This document shows, one piece after another, positions 26,746-36,465 of a stretch of DNA of 64,000 nucleotides. Each line of letters begins with the position of its first letter. Position 1 is the stretch's first letter. The stretch lies in NCBI RefSeq assembly GCF_016917355.1, contig NZ_CP070304.1, positions 1,116,001 to 1,180,000 of the forward strand. Direction: 5' to 3'. This stretch comes from Glaciimonas sp. PAMC28666. GTDB taxonomy: Bacteria; Pseudomonadota; Gammaproteobacteria; Burkholderiales; Burkholderiaceae_D. The position numbers and the translations under genes were made by a program. Under the pieces are notes generated by a model. It was not told the origin of the DNA. It did not search any database and was given only the letters and a program-made list of their open reading frames with translations.

Positions 26746-26851
26746 TATTTTCTCGCTTCAAAATAAACAATTCTTTGTTGATAGATGTGATGCTAATAAC
26801 TCGTGACCAATAACTCATGACTAATAACTATAATGGGCTAATTGGCACCAA

Positions 26852-27631
26852 TTAAAAGGTACCGGGGTAGGCGCCACCGTCCAGCAGGATATTCTGGCCG
26901 GTTAAATATCCTGCATGCGCGCTGCACATAAATGCGCACATTGCTCCAAATTCCGGCGCCGTTCCAAACCGCTTTGCCGGTATCTGTGCAGCCCTTGCCT
27001 GTTGCACTTGTTCAATGCTGGTCCCGTTCGCAGAAGCAGAAGCGGCTTGCATTGATCGCAAGCGATCCGTGTCAAACGCGCCCGGCAATAAATTATTGAT
27101 GGTCACGTTGTGGGCGACGGTCTTGCGCGCAATGCCGGCCACAAATCCGGTCAATCCCGAGCGCGCACCGTTAGAGAGCCCAAGGACATCAATCGGGGCT
27201 TTCACCGAACTCGATGTAATGTTCACGATGCGACCAAAGCCGCGTGCGATCATGCCATCCACGGTGGCTTTTATTAATTCAATCGGCGTCAGCATATTGG
27301 CATCAAGCGCCTTGATCCAGTCGTCCCGCTGCCAATCGCGGAAATCGCCCATTGGGGGTCCGCCAGCATTGGTCACTAAGATATCCGGCTGCGGGCATGC
27401 TGCCAACGCTAACGCCCGTCCCTCTATAGTAGTGATGTCACAGGCAACTGCAATCACAGCAACACCGTAGGCGTCGCGTAGCTCTTGCGCCGTCTGCTCC
27501 AGCGTTGCGGCGGTCCGTGCGACCAATACCAAATTGACGCCATCGGCCGCTAACGCTTCAGCACATCCACGTCCTAATCCTTTGCTGGCACCACACACCA
27601 GCGCCTGTTTGCCACGAATTCCCAGATCCAT
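26852..27631 (-). CDS. Short-chain dehydrogenase/reductase
   Basis: A 259-residue SDR with the cofactor motif CGASKGLGRG (TGxxxGxG type, starting near residue 13), NAGG after the fourth strand, and a C-terminal AGYLTGQNILLDGGAYPGTF. The catalytic Tyr of the usual YxxxK is not obvious: the position reads LSNGARSGLTGFV after NITSSSV, as in the atypical YgfF/FabG-like group often labelled 3-oxoacyl-ACP reductase-like. The substrate is unknown. It lies 16 bp after the EamA gene, so the two are probably cotranscribed. Confidence 0.85.
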   Translation of the reverse strand: MDLGIRGKQALVCGASKGLGRGCAEALAADGVNLVLVARTAATLEQTAQELRDAYGVAVIAVACDITTIEGRALALAACPQPDILVTNAGGPPMGDFRDWQRDDWIKALDANMLTPIELIKATVDGMIARGFGRIVNITSSSVKAPIDVLGLSNGARSGLTGFVAGIARKTVAHNVTINNLLPGAFDTDRLRSMQAASASANGTSIEQVQQARAAQIPAKRFGTAPEFGAMCAFMCSAHAGYLTGQNILLDGGAYPGTF

Positions 27632-27647
27632 TTTTAAACTTCCTTTT

Positions 27648-28559
27648 TTAAACCTTCTTTTTGGAAATCAGATAAATGCCGGTTAATACCAAACCTGTGC
27701 CCGCCAGTTGAATGCTGGTGATGGGCTCATTCAATATGAGCGCGCCCAAAAACAGGGTAGAAACAGGTCCAACCATACCAGCCTGTGCCGAACTCGCGGC
27801 ACCAATTCGTGCCACTGCAATCATTGTCAAAAATACCGGCAATACTGTGCAAAACAGCGCATTGATCAGAGACAGGCCATACACCCCGGTCGGTTGCGCT
27901 ATCATCGAAATAGGACGCAGCAAAAGGAATTGCACGACGCAAGCAATGCACGAAATGCACATGGCGTAAGCGACCAGTCTTAAAGCGCCGACACGGCTGA
28001 CCAACTCCCCCGACAGCAACAGATAAAACGAATAACTAATCGCCGCGCCAAGCACCAATGCGCTACCCAAACCGATGTCAGGACCTCCGAGTCGGACATC
28101 ATGTAAAAACACCAGCACCGTGCCCAAATAAGAAAGTCCTAAAGCGCCCCACTCCAACAACGTGACCCGTCGCTGATAAAAGAAAAACGACAGCAATAAA
28201 ACAAACGACGGCGTCAAAAACAAAATCAAGCGTTCCAGCCCCGCTGATATGTACTGCAAACCCAAAAAATCGAGAAAGCTCGATAGGTAATAGCCAACCA
28301 ATCCCAATATGACGATACGTATTCGGTCGGCGTTCGCCAGCGGTGCTGCGGTCTTCGCCTTCCATAACGCTACCGCTAGAAACAGCGGAAACGCAAACAG
28401 CATTCGAAACATAATCAACGTCACGGCATCAACGTCGTATCGATAAATCAGTTTTGCCACTATCGCTTTGGCGGAAAAAAGAACGGCACCGATTATGCCA
28501 ATGGCCAGCCCGGTAAGGTAAATCTTGCGGTCAACTGACGGCAACGGTATAGAGGTCAT
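27648..28559 (-). CDS. EamA/DMT-superfamily transporter
   Basis: A 303-residue inner-membrane protein with ten predicted helices in two EamA repeats (first beginning LAIGIIGAVLFSAKAIVAKLIYR, second near IGLGSALVLGAAISYSFYLLLSG). The C-terminal AGTGLVLTGIYLISKKK is a common ending of drug/metabolite exporters. The substrate is unknown. It is the first gene of a probable operon with the SDR; the 267 bp upstream to the ATPase gene hold nothing that I recognise. Confidence 0.9.
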   Translation of the reverse strand: MTSIPLPSVDRKIYLTGLAIGIIGAVLFSAKAIVAKLIYRYDVDAVTLIMFRMLFAFPLFLAVALWKAKTAAPLANADRIRIVILGLVGYYLSSFLDFLGLQYISAGLERLILFLTPSFVLLLSFFFYQRRVTLLEWGALGLSYLGTVLVFLHDVRLGGPDIGLGSALVLGAAISYSFYLLLSGELVSRVGALRLVAYAMCISCIACVVQFLLLRPISMIAQPTGVYGLSLINALFCTVLPVFLTMIAVARIGAASSAQAGMVGPVSTLFLGALILNEPITSIQLAGTGLVLTGIYLISKKKV

Positions 28560-28826
28560 AATGGGATTGTAAAGGGTATAGATAAATTGCGTTTTGCTAG
28601 GGCGATTTGAGCTCCATGATCGACCAGGCTATCGTAACTGCTACAACTGCTGGCGTTGCTAAGCGGTTCGCTATGCCCTCTTCCGCCCTCATGGAAGGGC
28701 GAAGCGAATCAATCAGCGCTACGCCATAACATTAGTTTAAAGCACTTGCGCAAAGCGCTGCCTGATTGTTGCATTCGACACACGCAATTTTTTCAGGAGC
28801 GGTCGCTTGCGAATCAGCGCGCTTGA

Positions 28827-30347
28827 TCACTTTCCTTTGAAAATTGACCCAAGTATGCCCCTGATAATTTGTCGCCCCAATTGCGAACCCATGGTTCTGG
28901 CAGCGGACTTCACAACGGTCTCAACAATCGAATCCCGACCTGCACTGGCGCTTTTTTCACCGCTTTTTCCACCGCTTTTTCCACTTAAGATGCTACCCAG
29001 CGTATCGCTCCAGGAGCCGCCAGCGGTGGGGGGCGTCGTGGGGGCGGTTGCGCCATCGGTCGACGGCGCTGCGATACGCCCCATCAGCTTTTCATACGCT
29101 GACTCGCGATCAATCGCGGTCTCGTACACACCGGCGACGATGGAAGCAGCGATTAACTGTTGGCGCTCTTCCTGCGAAATCGGTCCGATGTGCGATGCCG
29201 GTGGCAGAATATAAGCACGCTCAACGATCGTCGGACGCCCTTTTTCATCTAGGAACGATACCAATGCCTCGCCAACCCCAAGCTCGCTGATAACCTGCGC
29301 TGTATTGAGATCGGGATTAGCACGGAACGTATCTGCGGCGGCCTGGACCGCTTTTTGATCGCGCGGCGTATAGGCACGTAGCGCGTGCTGGACGCGATTG
29401 CCGAGCTGGCCCAGCACAGTATCGGGAATATCCAATGGGTTTTGCGTCACAAAATAGACGCCAACGCCTTTTGAGCGGATCAGACGCACCACTTGTTCAA
29501 TTTTTTGAAGCAGCGGTTTGGGCGCTTCGGCAAATAGCAAATGGGCCTCATCAAAAAAGAATACTAGCTTCGGCTTATCCAGATCGCCAACTTCAGGAAG
29601 TTGTTCATACAGCTCCGACAGCAACCATAGGAGAAAAGTTGAATACAACCGCGGCGACTGCATTAACTTATCGGCCGCCAAAATATTCACTATTCCTTTA
29701 CCTGCGCCATCGGTTTGCAACAAATCATCGATATTCAGCATGGGCTCACCGAAAAACGACTCGCCACCCTGTTCTTCTATACCGATCAATCCGCGCTGAA
29801 TGGCGCCAATGCTGGCCGCAGAAATATTCCCGTATTCGGTTTTGAAGACGGCGGCATTGTCACCGACATGCCGCAACATTGCGCGTAAATCCTTGGTGTC
29901 GAGCAATAAAAGACCATTATCGTCAGCGATCTTGAACGCCAGTTGCAGCACGCCTTGCTGGGTATCATTCAGATTGAGCATGCGCGCCAACAATAGCGGC
30001 CCGAGGTCGGAGATCGTGGCCCGAATGGGATGGCCTTGCTGGCCGAACACATCCCAAAACGTCACGGGAGCGGCGGCCCATTGCGGCGCATCCAGGCCCA
30101 ATGTTGCCAGGCGCTCGGTGAGTTTTACCGATGAGGTCCCCGCCATGGCGATGCCAGACAAATCACCTTTCACGTCGGCCATAAACACCGGTACGCCGAT
30201 ATCGGATAGCGCTTGCGCCAATACTTGCAGCGTTACCGTCTTTCCGGTCCCGGTTGCGCCGGTGATGCAGCCATGGCGGCTCGCCATCGCAGGCAACAAG
30301 GTCAGCGCATGTTGCGTATTTTTGGCAATCAGAAGTGGATTTAGCAT
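28827..30347 (-). CDS. HerA/DUF853-type helicase-like ATPase (YjgR family)
   Basis: A 506-residue cytosolic P-loop ATPase of the HerA/FtsK superfamily, DUF853 (YjgR) branch. Walker A GATGTGKT is at residues 30-37, Walker [14 protein letters not shown] near 268, and the [37 protein letters not shown] stretch is highly conserved in the family. The C-terminus has Gly/Ser/Lys-rich repeats ([11 protein letters not shown]) and ends [16 protein letters not shown]. The cellular role of YjgR is not settled. It is a single gene, divergent from yebC. Confidence 0.9.
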   Translation of the reverse strand: MLNPLLIAKNTQHALTLLPAMASRHGCITGATGTGKTVTLQVLAQALSDIGVPVFMADVKGDLSGIAMAGTSSVKLTERLATLGLDAPQWAAAPVTFWDVFGQQGHPIRATISDLGPLLLARMLNLNDTQQGVLQLAFKIADDNGLLLLDTKDLRAMLRHVGDNAAVFKTEYGNISAASIGAIQRGLIGIEEQGGESFFGEPMLNIDDLLQTDGAGKGIVNILAADKLMQSPRLYSTFLLWLLSELYEQLPEVGDLDKPKLVFFFDEAHLLFAEAPKPLLQKIEQVVRLIRSKGVGVYFVTQNPLDIPDTVLGQLGNRVQHALRAYTPRDQKAVQAAADTFRANPDLNTAQVISELGVGEALVSFLDEKGRPTIVERAYILPPASHIGPISQEERQQLIAASIVAGVYETAIDRESAYEKLMGRIAAPSTDGATAPTTPPTAGGSWSDTLGSILSGKSGGKSGEKSASAGRDSIVETVVKSAARTMGSQLGRQIIRGILGSIFKGK

Positions 30348-30448
30348 GGTTTTGTTTGGCCTGAACGACGGTAAAGTCGATTTTTGAAAGAGCGCATTAT
30401 GATAAAATGCTGCTTAATTATAGCTAACTACAGCAAGAAAGAACCATC

Positions 30449-31177
30449 ATGGCGGGACACAGTAAATGGGCCAATATCAAGCATAAAAAGGCAGCCACCG
30501 ATGCCAAACGCGGCAAAGTCTGGACCCGCTTGATCAAAGAAATCACCGTCGCTGCCCGCATGGGCGGCAGCGATCCCGACACCAATCCGCGCTTACGCCT
30601 TGCCGTCGACAAGGCGGGCGATGCCAACATGCCCAAGGATAACGTCGTCCGCGCAACTCAGCGTGGCGCGGGTGAGCTGGATGGTGTCAACTACGAAGAA
30701 GTGCGCTACGAAGGCTATGGCATCAATGGCGCAGCCATCATCGTAGAGTGCATGACTGACAACAAAATTCGCACCGTGGCCGAGGTCCGCCATGCATTTT
30801 TGAAGAATGGCGGCAATATGGGGACGGAAGGTTCCGTCGCCTTTATGTTCAAACATTGCGGTCAATTCCTCTTCGCGCCCGGTACCAACGAGGATGCATT
30901 GATGGAAGCGGCGCTGGAAGCTGGCGCGGACGACGTCATCACCGATGAAGAAGGCGGAATCGAAGTCTTGTGTGCGCCGTTCGAGTTTTCGGTCGTGAAA
31001 TCGGCACTAGAAAAAGCGGGCTTTAAAGCGGAAATGGCGGAAATCATCATGAAACCAGCGATCGAAACCATGTTTGCGGGCGAAGATGCCGCCAAAATGC
31101 AAAAGCTGCTGGATGCGCTGGAAAATCTGGATGATGTTCAGGAAGTATTTAGCAATGCAATCATTGAAGACCATTAA
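30449..31177 (+). CDS. yebC: YebC/PmpR family regulatory protein
   Basis: A 242-residue protein of the YebC (TACO1) family, with the invariant start [28 protein letters not shown] split over the first 28 residues, [21 protein letters not shown] and YEGYG. Members act as DNA-binding regulators, and recent work on the family links some of them to ribosome function at difficult sequences. A TGATAAAAT extended -10-like element lies at 30400-30408. It begins the conserved run yebC-purD-hemF-nadD. Confidence 0.96.
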   Translation: MAGHSKWANIKHKKAATDAKRGKVWTRLIKEITVAARMGGSDPDTNPRLRLAVDKAGDANMPKDNVVRATQRGAGELDGVNYEEVRYEGYGINGAAIIVECMTDNKIRTVAEVRHAFLKNGGNMGTEGSVAFMFKHCGQFLFAPGTNEDALMEAALEAGADDVITDEEGGIEVLCAPFEFSVVKSALEKAGFKAEMAEIIMKPAIETMFAGEDAAKMQKLLDALENLDDVQEVFSNAIIEDH

Positions 31178-31349
31178 CAGGGCAAAAGGGTTATTGCGGG
31201 AAGGGATTGTAGTGATTGCAACGACATAGGCCGTTTGTCATCACTTCTTCCAACTACTAAAAACCCTTATCTAAAACTACTTTTACAACCATTTGGCGGC
31301 GCGCCTGTTGGCAACCAAATTAGCAATAAATGAGTAAAACCGGACACTT

Positions 31350-32624
31350 ATGAAAATTCTCGTCGTTGGCTCTGGTGGCCGTGAACATGCACTGGCGTGG
31401 AAAATCGCCCAATCACCTCGCATCCAAACTGTCTTTCTTGCGCCTGGCAATGGCGGCACCGCTCTTGATTCTCGCCTGGAAAATGTCAATATTACCGACT
31501 ATTCGGAGCTGGCAGACTTTGTTGAAAAAGAGCACATCGCTTTAACTGTCGTCGGACCGGAAACCCCTCTGGCTGGCGGGATCGTGAACGTCTTTCGCGA
31601 CCGTGGCCTTAAAATTTTTGGGCCAACCAAAGAAGCAGCGCAACTCGAAAGCTCCAAGGATTTTGCCAAAGCTTTCATGCAGCGCTATAAGATTCCGACT
31701 GCTGATTACCAAACCTTCACGGATGTAGAAGCGGCGCATCGCTACCTCGACCAAAAAGGCGCGCCAATTGTGATCAAAGCCGATGGTCTTGCTGCAGGGA
31801 AAGGCGTAGTCGTTGCGATGACACCAGAAGAAGCACATGCCGCAGTGGACATGATGCTGGCTGACAACAAATTCGGTGCCGCTGGCTCCAGTGTTGTCAT
31901 CGAAGATTTCCTGACTGGCGAAGAGGCCAGTTTTATCGTCATGGTCGATGGCCGCAATATCCTTGCCCTTGCCACGAGCCAGGATCATAAACGCTTAAAA
32001 GATAACGATCAGGGGCCAAATACTGGCGGCATGGGAGCCTATTCGCCAGCACCTATTGTCACCCCCGCCGTACATGCGCGCGTCATGCGCGATATCATCA
32101 CGCCAACCATTCAGGGAATGGCCAAGGAAGGCAATCCATTTACCGGCTTTTTATACGCCGGTTTAATGATTGACGACAAAGGAAATCCGAAGACGATCGA
32201 GTTCAATTGCCGGATGGGCGATCCTGAAACCCAACCCATCATGGCGCGTCTTAAAACCGATCTGCTGATGGTAATGGAGCATGCGGTCAACAATACGCTC
32301 GACACCATTGAACTGGAGTGGGATCGTCGCACTGCGTTGGGGGTTGTCATGGCGGCGGCGGGGTATCCCGATGCGCCACGCAGCGACGATCTGATTTCTG
32401 GTATCCCACCTGAGAACGCCGACACAGTGACTTTCCACGCTGGGACCACGCTGACGGGCAACCGATTAACCACTTCTGGCGGCCGTGTGTTATGCGTAGT
32501 CGGATTGGGTGATAGCGTTAAGGTCGCCCAGAAACACGCCTACAACATCGTTGACACGATCCATTTCAGCGGCGCCCAATTCCGCCGGGATATTGGTTGG
32601 CGGGCAATAAAACGCCCGGGATAA
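31350..32624 (+). CDS. purD: Phosphoribosylamine-glycine ligase
   Basis: GAR synthetase, the second step of purine synthesis (phosphoribosylamine plus glycine plus ATP to GAR). The 424 residues match the family length. MKILVVGSGGREHALAWKIAQS opens the N-domain; the ATP-grasp part has PIVIKADGLAAGKGV, the DHKRLKDNDQGPNTGGMGAYSPAP signature and EFNCRMGDPETQ. It is cytosolic. It lies 172 bp downstream of yebC and 384 bp before hemF. Confidence 0.97.
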   Translation: MKILVVGSGGREHALAWKIAQSPRIQTVFLAPGNGGTALDSRLENVNITDYSELADFVEKEHIALTVVGPETPLAGGIVNVFRDRGLKIFGPTKEAAQLESSKDFAKAFMQRYKIPTADYQTFTDVEAAHRYLDQKGAPIVIKADGLAAGKGVVVAMTPEEAHAAVDMMLADNKFGAAGSSVVIEDFLTGEEASFIVMVDGRNILALATSQDHKRLKDNDQGPNTGGMGAYSPAPIVTPAVHARVMRDIITPTIQGMAKEGNPFTGFLYAGLMIDDKGNPKTIEFNCRMGDPETQPIMARLKTDLLMVMEHAVNNTLDTIELEWDRRTALGVVMAAAGYPDAPRSDDLISGIPPENADTVTFHAGTTLTGNRLTTSGGRVLCVVGLGDSVKVAQKHAYNIVDTIHFSGAQFRRDIGWRAIKRPG

Positions 32625-32681
32625 AAATAGCAGGGATAACGGACAATGGCTGCAATCGGCGATCGAAGCCAAGGCAAACAG

Positions 32682-32720
32682 GTGAAATTCCCCGAAACAG
32701 GCCAATAGGGGAATTTTCAC
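32682..32720 (+). terminator. Long hairpin downstream of purD
   Basis: GTGAAATTCCCC at 32682-32693 pairs with GGGGAATTTTCAC at 32708-32720 (12 bp, with one extra T). No T-run follows, so it may act as a weak terminator or a 3' stabiliser. It lies in the 384-bp purD-hemF gap (32625-33008), where I see no gene or riboswitch. Confidence 0.5.
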
Positions 32721-33008
32721 GACGCTGACTTCAGTGTTGTCCGGGAATCAAGCGCCGAACTACCGAATATTCACCCGGGAAGTATTCTTTTTATAACTTA
32801 TATCGGCAGCAGGGTTGAGGCAGCGTCAATTTGTACCAATTGCTATCGATAGACGCCGATAAGCGTCTGGAATCGTTCATCCTTTGCCATTCCGCTATCA
32901 AGGACCGTCCCGGCAAGGTACAATCCCGGTTACCCCGTAAATACTAAGATGCGCGCACAACGATGCGCGATTTTTTTGCAATTTGTGCATTCCTTGCCCA
33001 TTAACGTA

Positions 33009-33944
33009 ATGACATCAATTATTCCGTCCCCATCGGCGGTTAAAGCTTACTTGCTGGATCTCCAGGCCCGCATTGTGGCTGCCATGGAAAGTATCGACGG
33101 TAAGCCGTTCGGCACCGATAGTTGGGAGCGCCCTGAAGGGGGCGGCGGTATTTCGCGCATCATCGAGGAAGGCAATGTGTTTGAGCGTGGCGGCGTCGGC
33201 TTTTCGCACGTTATGGGAAAAACACTTCCGCCCTCAGCCACTGCCAGTCGTCCTGAACTCGCTGGCCGCCAATGGGAGGCCATGGGAGTGTCGCTGGTCA
33301 TGCACCCGCGGAATCCACATGTACCGACGATTCACATGAACGTGCGGTTTTTTACCGCCACGGCAGAGGGCCAGGAACCAATCTGGTGGTTTGGCGGTGG
33401 GCTCGACCTGACGCCCTATTACGGCTCCGAGCAGGATACGCGTCACTTTCATCGCACTTGTCGCGACGCCCTGATGCCATTCGATACCGATGCCGATAAA
33501 ACTTCGGATCGCGCCTTATACCCGCGTTTCAAGAAATGGTGCGATGACTATTTTTATTTAAAACATCGCCAGGAACCACGTGGCGTGGGGGGTATTTTCT
33601 TTGACGATTTCAATCAGCTCGGCTTCGCACAAAGCTTCGCTATGATGCAGAGTGTTGGCAACGCTTTCATTCCGGCGTACCGGCCGATTTTAGAAAATAA
33701 CAAAGAAATTTCGTTCACAGAACAGCAGCGCGATTTTCAAGCTTATCGTCGCGGACGCTATGTTGAATTCAATCTAGTGTATGATCGCGGCACTTTGTTC
33801 GGGTTGCAATCCGGTGGCCGTACCGAATCGATCCTGATGTCGATGCCGCCAGTGGTTAAATGGCGTTACAACTGGACCCCGGCCGCAGGAAGCCCTGAAG
33901 CCAGGTTATATTCCGACTTCCTGATTCATCGAGACTGGGTTTGA
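33009..33944 (+). CDS. hemF: Oxygen-dependent coproporphyrinogen III oxidase
   Basis: A cytosolic haem-pathway enzyme (coproporphyrinogen III to protoporphyrinogen IX using O2), 311 residues. Conserved blocks: [30 protein letters not shown] in order near the N-terminus, [46 protein letters not shown] and [32 protein letters not shown] chose the ATG at 33009; an in-frame start 60 bases upstream has no support. It has no good ribosome site. NadD follows one base after its stop. Confidence 0.96.
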   Translation: MTSIIPSPSAVKAYLLDLQARIVAAMESIDGKPFGTDSWERPEGGGGISRIIEEGNVFERGGVGFSHVMGKTLPPSATASRPELAGRQWEAMGVSLVMHPRNPHVPTIHMNVRFFTATAEGQEPIWWFGGGLDLTPYYGSEQDTRHFHRTCRDALMPFDTDADKTSDRALYPRFKKWCDDYFYLKHRQEPRGVGGIFFDDFNQLGFAQSFAMMQSVGNAFIPAYRPILENNKEISFTEQQRDFQAYRRGRYVEFNLVYDRGTLFGLQSGGRTESILMSMPPVVKWRYNWTPAAGSPEARLYSDFLIHRDWV

Positions 33945-33945
33945 C

Positions 33946-34614
33946 ATGCGTCCCGATCAGCCTTCACGTTGTTGCGTCGCGGTTTTGGGCGGTAGTTTTG
34001 ATCCGGTTCATAACGGTCATGTCGCCCTGGCCCGGTATTTTGTCACATTGTTGGCACCAGACCTCTTACGCGTCATCCCGACAGGTAATCCCTGGCAAAA
34101 GCACGGCTTAGAAGCGAGCGCCGTGGATCGGGTAGAAATGGTACGGCGCGCTTTCAGCGACCAAGCCGTCGAGGTCGTCATAGACCAGCAAGAAATCGAA
34201 CGACAAACGGCGACTTTCACAATCGATACGTTGCAATCGTTACGGACTGAACTGGGTCCGGAAGCATCCATTATATTTTTGATGGGTGCTGACCAGTTAC
34301 AACATCTGAATACTTGGCAGGGTTGGGACAAACTGTTCAATTATGCGCATCTGGGAGTAGCGTCCCGGCCCGGCTTTGCGTTGGATGCATCACAGGTACC
34401 GCCCGAGGTCACGCGCGAATTTACGCGCCGCGCAGCGACCCCCGAGCAGATTCGCCAGAGTCCGCACGGATTGACCTATCTGGCGGAGAACCTATTTGTA
34501 GATATATCAGCAACAAACATTCGTGCTGCATTGCACTCTGGCAAAAGACCAGATTCGCTGATTCCAGCGGTAGTGCTAGACTATATTGAACAACACCATC
34601 TTTATAAGAATTAA
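33946..34614 (+). CDS. nadD: Nicotinate-nucleotide adenylyltransferase
   Basis: Adds AMP to nicotinate mononucleotide in NAD synthesis. The 222 residues contain the nucleotidyltransferase motif GGSFDPVHNGH (15-25), the FLMGADQLQHLNTWQGW core and the C-terminal ISATNIRAAL (ISxTxxR) motif. It begins just after the hemF stop and its stop abuts the rsfS start, so hemF-nadD-rsfS are tightly coupled. The nadD-rsfS-rlmH order is widely conserved. Confidence 0.96.
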   Translation: MRPDQPSRCCVAVLGGSFDPVHNGHVALARYFVTLLAPDLLRVIPTGNPWQKHGLEASAVDRVEMVRRAFSDQAVEVVIDQQEIERQTATFTIDTLQSLRTELGPEASIIFLMGADQLQHLNTWQGWDKLFNYAHLGVASRPGFALDASQVPPEVTREFTRRAATPEQIRQSPHGLTYLAENLFVDISATNIRAALHSGKRPDSLIPAVVLDYIEQHHLYKN

Positions 34615-35262
34615 ATGGAAATCAAAAAACTGCAAAGCCTCGTCATTGATGCTCTCGAAGATGTCAAAGCGCAAGAAATTCGCGTATTTGATACCTCCCA
34701 TCTGACCAGCCTGTTTGATCGCATCGTGGTCGCATCCGGTACCTCCAATCGTCAAACCAAAGCGCTTGCCGCGTCGGTACGTGACAAGGTCAAGGAAAAC
34801 GGCGGCAATATTTTAAGCGTTGAAGGCGAAGGTACTGGCGAATGGGTGTTGGTCGACCTGGGTGACATGGTGGTTCACATCATGCAACCGGCAATTCGTG
34901 CGTATTATCGTCTGGAAGAAATTTGGGGCGAAAAAGAAGTCAAGTTTGGTGCTGCTAAACGGGTAACGAAACTTGCCGACGCTGAAGATAACGCAGCGGC
35001 GAAAAAGGTTTCTCGTCATCTGACCACGTCACAAGCGCTGGCGCCAGAAGTAGATGCACCGACAAGAGCACCCGCACGCAAGAAGCCGGTAAAAACCGAT
35101 GCCAAAAAAGCAGTCGGCAAAACCATCAAGGTAGCTTCGTCGAAAAGCGTCACGACCAAAAACGCCGCGCACAAAGCAGCCACTACACCGAAGAAAGCGC
35201 CAGCAAGAAAAGCGCCAACAACGGCCAAACGTGCGCCAGCTAAACCAAAAGAAGAAGCTTAA
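34615..35262 (+). CDS. rsfS: Ribosomal silencing factor RsfS with long lysine/alanine-rich tail
   Basis: Binds ribosomal protein L14 and blocks subunit joining in starvation. Residues 1-115 are the standard domain (IDALEDVKAQEIRVFDTSHLTSLFDRIVVASGTSNRQTKALA, GEGTGEWVLVDLGDMVVHIM and YYRLEEIWGE). The protein then continues for about 90 residues of Lys/Ala/Thr/Pro repeats (KKAPARKAPTTAKRAPAK), like a histone H1 or AlgP tail, making it 215 residues against about 110-130 for the family. The tail should bind RNA or DNA. It lies between nadD and rlmH. Confidence 0.95.
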   Translation: MEIKKLQSLVIDALEDVKAQEIRVFDTSHLTSLFDRIVVASGTSNRQTKALAASVRDKVKENGGNILSVEGEGTGEWVLVDLGDMVVHIMQPAIRAYYRLEEIWGEKEVKFGAAKRVTKLADAEDNAAAKKVSRHLTTSQALAPEVDAPTRAPARKKPVKTDAKKAVGKTIKVASSKSVTTKNAAHKAATTPKKAPARKAPTTAKRAPAKPKEEA

Positions 35263-35271
35263 TTCACTACC

Positions 35272-35742
35272 GTGCAGCTTATTATCGCTGCGGTCGGACA
35301 TAAAATGCCGGCCTGGATTGAGACTGGATTCGGCGAGTATGCCAAGCGCATGCCGCCGGATTGCAGGATCGTCCTCAAAGAAATCAAGCCAATTGAACGC
35401 TCCGGCAGTAAAACGGCAGAGACTGCCATGGCGCTCGAGCGCGCTCGAATCGAAGCGGTGCTGCCGAAAGGCGTCCGTATCGTGGCTTTGGACGAGCATG
35501 GTAAAGACCTGACCTCTGTGCAACTATCGCAACATCTGACGCAATGGCAGCAGGATGGCCGCGACGTTGCTTTCATTATTGGCGGTGCTGATGGCCTTGA
35601 TCCGGTGTTTAAAGCAAAAGCCGACACGCTGCTTCGCATCTCCAGTTTGACCTTGCCGCACGGCATGGTGCGAGTACTCCTTGCCGAACAGCTTTATCGC
35701 GCCTGGTCGATTACCCAAAATCATCCCTATCATCGGATTTAG
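35272..35742 (+). CDS. rlmH: 23S rRNA pseudouridine-1915 N3-methyltransferase
   Basis: A SPOUT-fold methyltransferase that uses SAM to methylate pseudouridine 1915 of 23S rRNA. 156 residues, the usual size. The SAM-binding knot shows as [10 protein letters not shown] and the C-terminal [27 protein letters not shown]...HPYHR is diagnostic. The start codon is GTG, nine bases after the rsfS stop. Confidence 0.96.
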   Translation: MQLIIAAVGHKMPAWIETGFGEYAKRMPPDCRIVLKEIKPIERSGSKTAETAMALERARIEAVLPKGVRIVALDEHGKDLTSVQLSQHLTQWQQDGRDVAFIIGGADGLDPVFKAKADTLLRISSLTLPHGMVRVLLAEQLYRAWSITQNHPYHRI

Positions 35743-35844
35743 TTGACCGGATCTTAGTCCGGCAGGTATGAGTTCGACCAAAAATGAGGTAAATTAGGCT
35801 ACCTGACTTAGCAGGTCAACTTGAAAATTTCTAGTGCCCAAGCA

Positions 35845-36465
35845 ATGAAAATCTGGAACCAGAAAATTTATCTTGCATCGAAAAGTCCGCGCAGACGTGC
35901 GCTTTTACGCCAGATCGGCGTCGATTTCGAACTGCTATTATTACGCGAGCACACCGAGCGCGGACCAGATGTCAGCGAGGAAGTGTTTGCCAACGAGCAG
36001 CCAACCGCTTACGTAGAGCGCGTGACGATGGAGAAAGCCGCGTTTGCGCTAAAGACCATGCAGTGGCGAAAATTGCCGACGCGGCCGATCCTCTCCGCAG
36101 ATACTACCGTCACCATCGATAGTCGTATATTGGGAAAACCTGCCAACGCCGCAGAAGCGGCGCAGATGTTACAGCAACTTTCCGGCCGTACACATCAGGT
36201 GTTAACCAGTGTCGTTGTCATGCATGAACTGCAATTCTGGCAAGTCACCAACGCATCCGAAGTTACTTTTCAAACCCTGAGCGATAACATGATCCGCACC
36301 TATTGCGCCACTGCCGAACCTTATGACAAGGCCGGTGGCTATGGAATTCAGGGCTTCGCTGCCGTCTTCATCAAACGCATCAATGGCAGCCATTCCGGCA
36401 TTATGGGCTTGCCCCTTTTTGAGACCGCTCAACTACTACAACAGGCAGGGATCGATATTCTATGA
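35845..36465 (+). CDS. maf: Maf-family nucleotide pyrophosphatase
   Basis: A 206-residue Maf house-cleaning pyrophosphatase that hydrolyses non-canonical or m7-modified nucleoside triphosphates. It has KIYLASKSPRRRALLRQIGV, the catalytic-region ILSADTTVTIDSRILGKP, LSGRTHQVLTSV and YDKAGGYGIQGFAAVFIKRINGSHSGIMGLPLFE. I used the ATG at 35845; a TTG at 35821 with AGG before it would add eight residues. Its TGA overlaps the rng ATG (ATGA). Confidence 0.93.
   Translation: MKIWNQKIYLASKSPRRRALLRQIGVDFELLLLREHTERGPDVSEEVFANEQPTAYVERVTMEKAAFALKTMQWRKLPTRPILSADTTVTIDSRILGKPANAAEAAQMLQQLSGRTHQVLTSVVVMHELQFWQVTNASEVTFQTLSDNMIRTYCATAEPYDKAGGYGIQGFAAVFIKRINGSHSGIMGLPLFETAQLLQQAGIDIL

Noticed and set aside
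32625-33008. Riboswitch or small RNA before hemF
   Set aside because: One strong hairpin exists, but no conserved riboswitch core was recognised.
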